Of a stretch of 64,000 bases of DNA, positions 56,268 through 64,000 are shown one piece after another. Both the position numbers and the translations under genes were made by a program. The DNA comes from Eoetvoesia sp035555955 (lineage in GTDB: Bacteria > Pseudomonadota > Gammaproteobacteria > Burkholderiales > Burkholderiaceae_B): contig NZ_DATMGA010000028.1 in assembly GCF_035555955.1 (NCBI RefSeq), positions 119,509 through 183,508 of the forward strand, in the 5' to 3' direction. The notes under the pieces were generated by a model. The model saw nothing but the letters and a program-made list of their open reading frames with translations, was not told the origin of the DNA and did no database searches. How positions within the stretch are numbered: the stretch's first letter is position 1; the number at the start of each line of letters is the position of its first letter.

Positions 56268-56891
56268 TTACGCCGCGTTGAGTGCGCGGCCCTTGACCAG
56301 GGCGGCGGTGATTTCGGCCACGTGGCGGCCCTGGTAGCGCGCGCCGTCCAGTTCGTTGGCGGAGGGCTGGCGCGAACCGTCGCCATTGGCGATGGTGCTG
56401 GCGCCGTAGGGGCTGCCGCCGGTGATTTCGGTGTTGATGGTCTGGCCCTGGAAGGAATAGGGCAGGCCGACCACCGCCATGCCGTGGTGCAGCAGCACGG
56501 TGTGGAACGACAGAATCGTGCTTTCCTGGCCGCCATGCTGGGTGGCGGTCGAGGTGAAGACGCTGCCGACCTTGCCGACCAGCTTGCCGGTCGCCCACAG
56601 GCCGCCGGTTTGATCCAGGAAATTCTTCATTTGCGAAGCCATGTTGCCGAAGCGGGTCGGCGTGCCGAAGATGATGGCGTCGTAGTCGGCCAGTTCGGCG
56701 GGTGTCGCCACCGGGGCGGCCTGGTCGAGCTTGTAGTGGCCGGCCTTGGCGATGTCTTCGGGTACGAGCTCGGGCACGCGCTTGACCACGACTTCGGTGC
56801 CGGCCACCGAGCGGGCGCCTTCCGCCACGGCATTGGCCATGGTTTCGATGTGGCCGTAAGTGGAATAGTACAAAACGAGAACTTTGGACAT
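56268..56891 (-). CDS. wrbA: NAD(P)H:quinone oxidoreductase WrbA
   Basis: 207 residues. FMN-binding flavodoxin motifs are YYSTYGHIETMA, GTPTRFGNMASQMKNF and STATQHGGQE, all diagnostic of type IV quinone reductase WrbA. It reduces quinones by two electrons, protecting against redox cycling, which fits a host degrading aromatic compounds. Single gene with its own terminator at 56105. Confidence 0.96.
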   Translation of the reverse strand: MSKVLVLYYSTYGHIETMANAVAEGARSVAGTEVVVKRVPELVPEDIAKAGHYKLDQAAPVATPAELADYDAIIFGTPTRFGNMASQMKNFLDQTGGLWATGKLVGKVGSVFTSTATQHGGQESTILSFHTVLLHHGMAVVGLPYSFQGQTINTEITGGSPYGASTIANGDGSRQPSANELDGARYQGRHVAEITAALVKGRALNAA

Positions 56892-57047
56892 GATGTTTCC
56901 TGTAAATGTAAGAGTGTGGGCGTGGACAGTGATGCAGCTAAGGTCGGTTGACGTGTATCAAGGAGATCGCGTCGGGAAGGGCGCGGGCCGTGGCGCCGCC
57001 CGATGTTTTGCAAGATCGGGCGGCGTCGTTGGCGGCCGGTTCGCCCA

Positions 57048-57746
57048 TCAGGGCAGGTCGAACAGCAGGATTTCCGCGTCGTGGCCGTTGGCGAACGCCA
57101 GGGCGGCTTCTTCGCTGATCTTCACGCCGTCGCCGGCCGACAGCGATTGCCCGTTAAGGGTCAGTTCGCCGCGCGCCACGTGCACGTAGGCATGGCGTCC
57201 CGCCGGCAGCGTGTAGTCGATGCGTTCGTCGCCATCCAGCAGCGCCGCATAGACCGATGCGTCCTGCACGATGGTCAGTGAACCGTCGCGGCCGTCCTGC
57301 GACACGATCAGCTTCAGCTTGCCGCGTTTGCCGTCGGCGTCGAAGAACTTTTCCTGGTAGTTGGGCTTCACGCCGGTGAACTTCGGCACGATCCATATCT
57401 GAAGAAAGTGCACCAGCTCGTCGCGCGAATGATTGAATTCGCTATGTCGCACGCCCGTGCCGGCGCTCATTACCTGAACGTCGCCCGGCCGGATGACCGA
57501 GCCCGAGCCCATAGAGTCCTTGTGCTCCAGCGCGCCTTCCAGCACATAGCTGATGATCTCCATGTCGCGATGGCCGTGCGCGCCGAAGCCTTCGGCCGGC
57601 TGCACCGTGTCGTCGTTGATGACGCGCAAGGCGCTCCAGCCCATTTCCTTGGGGTCGAAGTATTCGGCGAATGAGAACGTGTGGTGGCTGTTCAACCAGC
57701 CATGCTGGGCATGGCCGCGATCGGCAGCTTTGCGTAGTGCGAGCAT
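57048..57746 (-). CDS. Pirin family protein (YhhW-like)
   Basis: 232 residues. The N-terminal cupin has the pirin metal ligands in GFGAHGHRDMEIISY and the later HSEFNHS segment. Bacterial pirins such as YhhW have quercetin 2,3-dioxygenase activity in vitro. It is divergent from a LysR gene across a region with an inverted repeat and a heptamer tandem repeat. Confidence 0.93.
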   Translation of the reverse strand: MLALRKAADRGHAQHGWLNSHHTFSFAEYFDPKEMGWSALRVINDDTVQPAEGFGAHGHRDMEIISYVLEGALEHKDSMGSGSVIRPGDVQVMSAGTGVRHSEFNHSRDELVHFLQIWIVPKFTGVKPNYQEKFFDADGKRGKLKLIVSQDGRDGSLTIVQDASVYAALLDGDERIDYTLPAGRHAYVHVARGELTLNGQSLSAGDGVKISEEAALAFANGHDAEILLFDLP

Positions 57747-57800
57747 ATGAATCTCCGGTTGAAGGTGGTTGAATCTCGATGTAGTTATTCTATTTCTTAT

Positions 57801-57846
57801 AAATCAGATAAAAAAGCGCTATTATTCGATTTAAATAATCTGATTT
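57801..57846. promoter_or_regulatory. Long inverted repeat in the pirin/lysR divergent region
   Basis: AAATCAGAT (57801-57809) and ATCTGATTT (57838-57846) are perfect 9-bp arms 28 bp apart in a very AT-rich stretch, 55 bp upstream of the pirin start. This is a candidate LysR binding region. Confidence 0.5.
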
Positions 57847-57857
57847 TTAGATATTTT

Positions 57858-57892
57858 TTCCTGGTTCCTGGTTCCTGGTTCCTGGTTCCTGG
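57858..57892. repeat. Five perfect tandem copies of a heptamer (TTCCTGG)
   Basis: TTCCTGG is repeated five times without a mismatch from 57858 to 57892, between the pirin/lysR operator region and the lysR start at 57988. Tandem repeats of this unit length are prone to slipped-strand copy-number change. Confidence 0.95.
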
Positions 57893-57987
57893 CTTTCCGG
57901 CGTGTCGTCTTGTGGGGAATCCGTTCCCGCCGCCTGCGTTCCTGATCCTGAGTGTTCCTATCCGGTCGTTTTTTCTTTTGTTTTCTT

Positions 57988-58887
57988 ATGCGAATCCCAA
58001 AAACCACGCTGGAGCAGTGGCGCGTACTACAAGCTATTGTGGAATATGGCGGCTACGCCCAGGCGGCCGAGGCGCTGCACCGCAGCCAGTCGTCCGTCAG
58101 CTACGCCGTGGCGCGACTGCAGGAGCAGGCCGGGGTCGAGCTGCTTGCCATCGAAGGCCGCAAGGCCCGGCTTACCGAAAACGGCAAGGTGCTGCTGAAG
58201 AATGCCATCGACATGCTGGACGATGCGCAGCGCCTGGAGCAATTGGCGCAAAGCCTGGGCCGCGGCCGCGAGGCCGAGGTGCGCCTGGTGGTGGACGTGG
58301 CGTTTCCCACTACGCTGCTGCTGGAAGCCCTGGCGCAATTCATGCAAGTGGCCGAGGGCACCCGCATCCAGCTTACCGAGGTGGTGCTGTCGGGCGCCGA
58401 CGAGGCCCTGTTCAATCAAAGCGCCGACATCGTCATCGGCACCCACGTTCCCGCCGGCTATTTAAGCAATCTGCTGCTCGATGTGGAGTTCGTGGCCGTG
58501 GCGAGCCCCGCGCACCCGCTGCACAGGCTGAACCGCGAGCTGACTTCCGAAGACTTGCGCCGCCACATGCAGATCGTGATCCGCGATTCCGGCACGGCGC
58601 ATCCTCGCGACGTCGGCTGGCTGGGATCCACCCAGCGCTGGACGGTCACCAGCATGGAAACCTCGCTGTCCATGGTGGACGCCGGGCTGGGCTTTGCCTG
58701 GCTGCCCAGGCATCTGCTGCAAAAGCGTCTGGAAGAGGGCAGCCTGTGGCCCTTGCCGCTGGAACAAGGACAATCACGCCGCGCCCCGTTATATTTGACC
58801 TACGCCTGCCCCGGCCAGGCCGGCCCCGCCACCCGTCAACTCGCGACTTTGCTCGAAGAAGTCGTGAGGGACAGTGCCAAACAATAA
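57988..58887 (+). CDS. LysR-family transcriptional regulator
   Basis: 299 residues from ATG 57988. The N-terminal helix-turn-helix is YAQAAEALHRSQSSVSYAV; the effector domain follows (VRLVVDVAFPTTLLLEAL). It is likely the regulator of the divergent pirin gene. Its leader of about 240 bp contains the heptamer array, so its expression could vary with copy number. Stops of this gene and the convergent XRE gene are adjacent. Confidence 0.92.
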   Translation: MRIPKTTLEQWRVLQAIVEYGGYAQAAEALHRSQSSVSYAVARLQEQAGVELLAIEGRKARLTENGKVLLKNAIDMLDDAQRLEQLAQSLGRGREAEVRLVVDVAFPTTLLLEALAQFMQVAEGTRIQLTEVVLSGADEALFNQSADIVIGTHVPAGYLSNLLLDVEFVAVASPAHPLHRLNRELTSEDLRRHMQIVIRDSGTAHPRDVGWLGSTQRWTVTSMETSLSMVDAGLGFAWLPRHLLQKRLEEGSLWPLPLEQGQSRRAPLYLTYACPGQAGPATRQLATLLEEVVRDSAKQ

Positions 58888-58888
58888 T

Positions 58889-59218
58889 TTAGTCCAGCGC
58901 AGCCAATGCGGCTTCGGGAGCTTTGTCTAGAACCTTGAGCAGGGCCTTTGCTGCTCCCGTTGGTGAACGTTTACCTTGTTCCCAGTTTCGGATGGTGTCC
59001 AATGAAACATTGATGCGTTCGGCAAATTCAGCCTGGCTGAATCCAAGGCGTTTTCGCACTCGCCGTGTGAACTTTGCGGCATCTTGCATGGCTTGCATTT
59101 CATCTTTAGCCTTATGCAAAGCGATATCTTTTTCGGTCGTGGCATCTACGCGAACGGTGTCGACGCGCCCCAACGCCACTGGAGATGCGGGGTCAATAGT
59201 CACGCGTACTATATTCAT
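58889..59218 (-). CDS. XRE-family helix-turn-helix protein (HigA-like), third gene of a toxin-antitoxin-like module
   Basis: 109 residues from ATG 59218. The C-terminal half is a Cro/C1 helix-turn-helix (LGFSQAEFAERINVSLDTI, then NWEQGKRSP). The N-terminal 45 residues are of unknown fold. Longer starts would overlap the RHH gene and are rejected. It sits 31 bp downstream of the RHH gene on the same strand. It may be a second antitoxin or the operon autoregulator. Confidence 0.85.
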   Translation of the reverse strand: MNIVRVTIDPASPVALGRVDTVRVDATTEKDIALHKAKDEMQAMQDAAKFTRRVRKRLGFSQAEFAERINVSLDTIRNWEQGKRSPTGAAKALLKVLDKAPEAALAALD

Positions 59219-59249
59219 AGTGCTGTACCTCTCGTTCAATGGGCTACTT

Positions 59250-59516
59250 TCAGCTATCGCGCAGGCGGCCGGTAACGTATTTGTGCAGAACACTGGCAAT
59301 CAGCGTCTGGTACGGAATGCCCTCTTCGAGTGCTCTGGCCTGGATATCGTGCAAGTCGCTTGTCGAAAGGCGAATATTGACCCGTTTGTCCTTGGTGGCG
59401 GTTGCCCGCGCGGCAGCGCGGATGCGGGCCAGTTCGCTTTTGGTGGCAATGGACGTGAGCTCACCGGCGTCGTAGGCGGCCAGGATGTCGTCTTCGTAAC
59501 GATCGGTCTTAGGCAT
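59250..59516 (-). CDS. Ribbon-helix-helix (CopG/BrnA-like) antitoxin
   Basis: 88 residues. The C-terminal half KRVNIRLSTSDLHDIQARA and GIPYQTLIASVLHKY is a ribbon-helix-helix DNA-binding domain of the CopG type common in antitoxins. Its start overlaps the end of the BrnT-like gene by 8 bp, the usual toxin-then-antitoxin order of BrnT/BrnA pairs. Confidence 0.87.
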   Translation of the reverse strand: MPKTDRYEDDILAAYDAGELTSIATKSELARIRAAARATATKDKRVNIRLSTSDLHDIQARALEEGIPYQTLIASVLHKYVTGRLRDS

Positions 59517-59811
59517 TCAGTTCACCCTTCAAATAGTCTCGAGTGGCTTTCCGGCTGGGGATTATGGTCTTGAGGAACAAATAGGTCTCTTCTTCTACGT
59601 ACGGCACCAGGCAAGCATAGTTGTCGTGGTTGACGACCAGAATATGCTGATTGGGGTAATTCGCGGCATTCGGGTGCGTCAGAATATCGAGCAGCAGCCC
59701 TGATTCAATAGCTATGACAATGGCCTCGAATGAAATGCCGCGTTCTGCCTTAAGCTTATCTCCCTTCTCGGAACTCCAGCGGAATGGTTTCATGTTGAAA
59801 GTATAAGACAT
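59509..59811 (-). CDS. BrnT-like toxin
   Basis: 100 residues from ATG 59811 (ATG 59793 is an alternative). MKPFRWSSEKGDKLKAERGI followed by SFEAIVIAIESG matches the BrnT opening (F-W-x-x-x-K...HGVSFEEA) where the protein is a small ribonuclease-fold toxin. The usual histidine of HGVSF is Arg-Gly-Ile-Ser-Phe here. First gene of the three-gene unit; the RHH gene overlaps its 3' end. Confidence 0.75.
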   Translation of the reverse strand: MSYTFNMKPFRWSSEKGDKLKAERGISFEAIVIAIESGLLLDILTHPNAANYPNQHILVVNHDNYACLVPYVEEETYLFLKTIIPSRKATRDYLKGELNA

Positions 59812-60005
59812 TGTGTGCCTATTGTCATCAATGGGCATGCCATCGGAGCATGCTGAAGAAAGTGATGTGGGTAGTGGATTATGTATGTATTCTGTGAGGT
59901 GGGTGTCGGAATAGCGGGTTTTTGCGGTGGCTGAAAATATCCAGCGTGGGTTGCAGAGCATTAGGCAAGAGGCTTTCGATATCATTGGGCAAACACGAGA
60001 AAGCC

Positions 60006-60440
60006 ATGGCCAGAACAAAATCCAACTTCGAAATCACCACGGGGATCCGTAACGCTAGCCGCAGCTCGAACTCGCTTGTCTGGATCTTCGACGCGTTCGA
60101 GCACGATCCCAGCTATATCCGTACGCGGATGTTCGGTTGCGATGCCGCTTACCTCGATGGCTTGCTGTGCCTGGTTGCCGCCGATCGCGGCGAGCTCTGG
60201 AGCGGTTTGCTGGTGTGCACGTCGCGCGAGCGCCATGCCGCGCTGGTCGATGAAATACCCGCCCTGCGGCCGCACCCGGTTCTGGGAAAGTGGCTGTACG
60301 TGCCGCAAGACGATCCGGATTTCGAAACGATTGCCGAAACCCTGACGGCGCTCGTGCTGGCGCGCGATCCGCGCATAGGCGTCGAACCCAAGCCGCGCAA
60401 AAGCCGCGGCAAATCGGCGCGGGGCAAATCCTCGCGATAG
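60006..60440 (+). CDS. Conserved hypothetical protein, possibly TfoX-N-like
   Basis: 144 residues from ATG 60006. The middle part, RMFGCDAAYLDGLLCLVAAD, resembles the opening strands of TfoX/Sxy N-terminal domains (R-MFG...Y-DG). The stretch HPVLGKWLYVPQDDPDFE then follows. The last 20 residues are Lys/Arg/Ser-rich and likely disordered. No function can be assigned. It stands alone between the toxin-antitoxin-like module and VOC genes. Confidence 0.65.
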   Translation: MARTKSNFEITTGIRNASRSSNSLVWIFDAFEHDPSYIRTRMFGCDAAYLDGLLCLVAADRGELWSGLLVCTSRERHAALVDEIPALRPHPVLGKWLYVPQDDPDFETIAETLTALVLARDPRIGVEPKPRKSRGKSARGKSSR

Positions 60441-60522
60441 CTACGGCTATCTCTGTGGTTTGCGCCTTGCCTGACAAGCCCATGCATCCAAATATAAGTA
60501 AGCAAACTAACCAAACAGGACA

Positions 60523-60873
60523 CTAGCGATGCATGAGAATATTGATCAAGCGGCCGAAGGGGTCGCGAACGTAAAACCGGCGTACTCCCCACGGTTCGTC
60601 TACAGGGCCGTATTCAATGGGAATTCCAGCCACCTTCATGCGTTCCAGCGCTTCATCCAGGTCATCGACCTCCACCGAAAGATCGGGCACCGGCGTCCCC
60701 GAGCCCCCTTCCGATGCAAAACTGATCTGGACGGCTGCCTGCGCGTTTGAGCCGAAGGTCTGGATCCATTGGTGATCCATCAGCAGCTCCAGCCCAAGCA
60801 CGTCCTGGTAAAAGGCCTTGGCCAACCCGATGTCCCGGGTTTCGATATTGGGAACCAATCGTTTAATTTTCAT
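60523..60873 (-). CDS. VOC (glyoxalase/bleomycin resistance) superfamily protein
   Basis: 116 residues from ATG 60873. A single VOC module pair: RLVPNIETRDIGLAKAFYQD at the start, VDDLDEALERM in the middle and VRRFYVRDPFGRLINI at the end. Metal-dependent lyase, isomerase or binding protein; function unknown. It follows the PhnB-like gene by 26 bp, so the two are probably cotranscribed. Confidence 0.87.
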   Translation of the reverse strand: MKIKRLVPNIETRDIGLAKAFYQDVLGLELLMDHQWIQTFGSNAQAAVQISFASEGGSGTPVPDLSVEVDDLDEALERMKVAGIPIEYGPVDEPWGVRRFYVRDPFGRLINILMHR

Positions 60874-60899
60874 TTGAGAACCGTTCGAGCATTGCGGTA

Positions 60900-61379
60900 C
60901 TAACCACGCTGCGCCGCTTCGATCGTGGCGATATCGATCTTTTTCATTTCCATCATGGCCTCGAAGGCGCGTCGGGCCGCCGCTGGGTCGGGATCGGTGA
61001 CCGCAGCCATCAAGGCACGTGGGGTGATCTGCCACGACACCCCCCATTTGTCCTTGCACCAGCCGCATGCGCTTTCCTGTCCGTCATTGTCGACAATCGC
61101 GCTCCATAATCGATCTGTTTCGGCTTGGTCGTTGGTTGCAACCTGAAACGAGAATGATTCGTTATGCTTGAATGCCGATCCCCCATTCAGGCCGAGGCAC
61201 GGGATGCCCATGACAGTGAACTCTACCATCAAGATATCGCCTCGCTGGCCTGCGGGATAATCGCCGGGTGCGCGATGAACCGTTCCGACCATACTGTCCG
61301 GGAATGTAGCGGCATAGAATTTTGCGGCGTCCAGGGCGGCGCCTTCGTACCAGAGACAAATCGTGTTCTTGGCGGTCAT
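60900..61379 (-). CDS. VOC family protein, PhnB-like (3-demethylubiquinone methyltransferase-like domain)
   Basis: 159 residues. The opening TICLWYEGAALDAAKFYAATF, broken at residue 20 for description, and CGWCKDKWGVSWQI are typical of the PhnB/DUF-type VOC group. Despite older names these are not methyltransferases. It forms a two-gene unit with the VOC gene at 60523. Confidence 0.87.
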   Translation of the reverse strand: MTAKNTICLWYEGAALDAAKFYAATFPDSMVGTVHRAPGDYPAGQRGDILMVEFTVMGIPCLGLNGGSAFKHNESFSFQVATNDQAETDRLWSAIVDNDGQESACGWCKDKWGVSWQITPRALMAAVTDPDPAAARRAFEAMMEMKKIDIATIEAAQRG

Positions 61380-61500
61380 CTTGATGCTCCTTGGCTGGCG
61401 TTGTTTGATTTCCGGCCAGCATGGCGGGGTAAGCTACTGTATGGAAAGCTAGCCATCTGCTGCAATGGTATGCATCTTTTCACTTGGGGAAACTATTGTC

Positions 61501-61665
61501 ATGATGACGAAAGAGACTGTTGTGATGCTCGCCCAGTATAGCGGCTGGGTCAGCCAGATGTTCTTCGAACATGGCACGAATCCTCCGGAGGCGGATCTAA
61601 GCGTCTTCCTCTGCGAGTCTCTTCCCTATACCTCATTCGCGGAGGCCATATGCCCGTGTATATAG
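61501..61665 (+). pseudogene. Possible N-terminal remnant of a DinB-like protein
   Basis: A 54-codon frame encodes MLAQYSGWVSQMFFE and PPEADLS, recalling the N-terminal helix of DinB/YfiT proteins (Y-x-x-W-x-x-x-F...L-x-x-x-D-L). The rest of that fold is absent, and the frame runs 16 bp into the DUF1697 gene. It may instead be chance coding. Confidence 0.25.
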
Positions 61666-62162
61666 CATTGCTGCGCGCCGTGAACGTTGGCGGAACGGGC
61701 AAGCTGCCTATGTCCGAGTTAAGGGCGATGTGTGTTGCCGAGGGATTCCGGAAGGTGCAAACCTATATTGCCAGCGGCAATGTCGTTTTCTCGGCCAGTC
61801 TGTCCGAGTTGCGGGTCAAGGCGGCGCTGGAGAAACAATTAAACGCCTATGCGGGCCAGCCGATGGACGTCATCGTGCGCACCGCGCAAGAGATGACTGA
61901 GGTTCTTGCTGGCAATCCTTTTCCCGATGCTCCCGCGAATCAAACGGTCGCCATCTTTCTGGACAAACCGCCACCCGCCGACACCCTCGACCAGATCAAG
62001 GGCAAAGCCGATGAGCTTGTGCAATTGGGCAGGCGGGAAATCTATGTGACGTATGGCGGGGGAATGGGGCGCTCGAAGCTCAAGATCCCCGCGGGAAAGA
62101 ATGGCACGGCAAGGAATATCAATACCATTGCCAGGCTTGCTGAAATCGCGGCATCCTTATGA
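61650..62162 (+). CDS. DUF1697 family protein
   Basis: 170 residues. The opening YIALLRAVNVGGTGKLPMSE and VQTYIASGNVVF are the family signature. DUF1697 proteins are small cytoplasmic proteins of unknown role, widespread in soil bacteria. It converges on the RNA helicase across a bidirectional terminator. Confidence 0.92.
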   Translation: MPVYIALLRAVNVGGTGKLPMSELRAMCVAEGFRKVQTYIASGNVVFSASLSELRVKAALEKQLNAYAGQPMDVIVRTAQEMTEVLAGNPFPDAPANQTVAIFLDKPPPADTLDQIKGKADELVQLGRREIYVTYGGGMGRSKLKIPAGKNGTARNINTIARLAEIAASL

Positions 62163-62171
62163 CGCAATAAA

Positions 62172-62208
62172 AATGCCCCATAAGCTGACGTTCAACTTAT
62201 GGGGCATT
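62172..62208. terminator. Bidirectional terminator between DUF1697 and the helicase
   Basis: Perfect 13-bp stem AATGCCCCATAAG/CTTATGGGGCATT with an 11-nt loop. T-rich sequence follows on the minus strand (TTTTTATT) and, more weakly, on the plus strand. Confidence 0.92.
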
Positions 62209-62301
62209 GCTTTGATTTCAACATCGTCGTCGCGGTGGGTCGCATTGGGAAACCACCCGCCGTCGCCATGACGCGACGTGCTGGAATCGCCTCCGTAACG
62301 C

Positions 62302-64000
<1,699 letters not shown>

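Noticed and set aside
57858..57892. Possible CRISPR array
   Set aside because: The heptamer copies are directly adjacent with no spacers. It is a simple tandem repeat.

Overview
The window is a GC-rich chromosomal segment from a betaproteobacterium of the order Burkholderiales. It most resembles the Alcaligenaceae (Bordetella, Achromobacter, Pusillimonas and relatives). This rests on gene content and order (hslVU-dksA-cobW-zur-znuCBA, xerC-DUF484-dapF, two adjacent lipid A acyltransferases beside metK, and ahcY-holin-like-metF), on a DksA with only one zinc-finger cysteine, and on the abundance of LivK-type substrate-binding proteins. No species can be named from the sequence. No rRNA, tRNA, CRISPR array, insertion sequence or prophage was seen.

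Accessory catabolic regions. Bases 3-7433 (+) are one tightly coupled operon: an aryl-acid AMP ligase (cut by the window edge), a hotdog thioesterase, a complete Liv-type ABC importer and an FAD monooxygenase of the salicylyl-CoA/anthraniloyl-CoA hydroxylase type. It reads as uptake, CoA activation, ring hydroxylation and CoA release of a hydroxybenzoate, probably salicylate. Bases 8850-11902 hold a GlcF-like iron-sulfur protein paired with a 4-cresol dehydrogenase/vanillyl-alcohol oxidase-type flavoprotein. Bases 11909-20095 hold AraC and LysR regulators and an operon of hydroxyacyl-CoA dehydrogenase, crotonase, acyl-CoA ligase, acyl-CoA dehydrogenase and an orphan solute receptor. Bases 42596-53336 hold an IclR-controlled Rieske oxygenase with a second orphan receptor, then a divergent TetR/aromatic-hydroxylase operon with a second full Liv importer on the minus strand.

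Housekeeping core. Bases 21301-42573 carry HslVU protease, DksA, a zinc-homeostasis cluster (COG0523 GTPase, Zur, ZnuCBA with an 18-bp perfect palindrome as the probable Zur operator), XerC, DUF484, DapF, two late acyltransferases, and the methyl cycle genes metK, ahcY and metF. The ahcY leader carries a clear SAH riboswitch. The metK leader carries what looks like a SAM-II-type riboswitch with an extra hairpin. 5-formyl-THF cyclo-ligase, a Slt-type lytic transglycosylase and a CCA-adding enzyme follow.

Right end (53341-64000): an EamA exporter, a MidA-type methyltransferase, WrbA and a pirin. The pirin is divergent from a LysR gene whose leader contains five perfect copies of a 7-bp repeat. 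Next come a three-gene toxin-antitoxin-like module, small conserved proteins (two VOC proteins, DUF1697, a hypothetical) and a DEAD-box RNA helicase that runs off the right edge.

Several intergenic regions hold non-coding structure: two arrays of GGCC-centred hairpins, a dispersed repeat that supplies the stop codon of the cyclo-ligase gene, a 14-bp motif recurring at gene ends, and a 22-bp perfect hairpin between a receptor gene and its ABC transporter genes.
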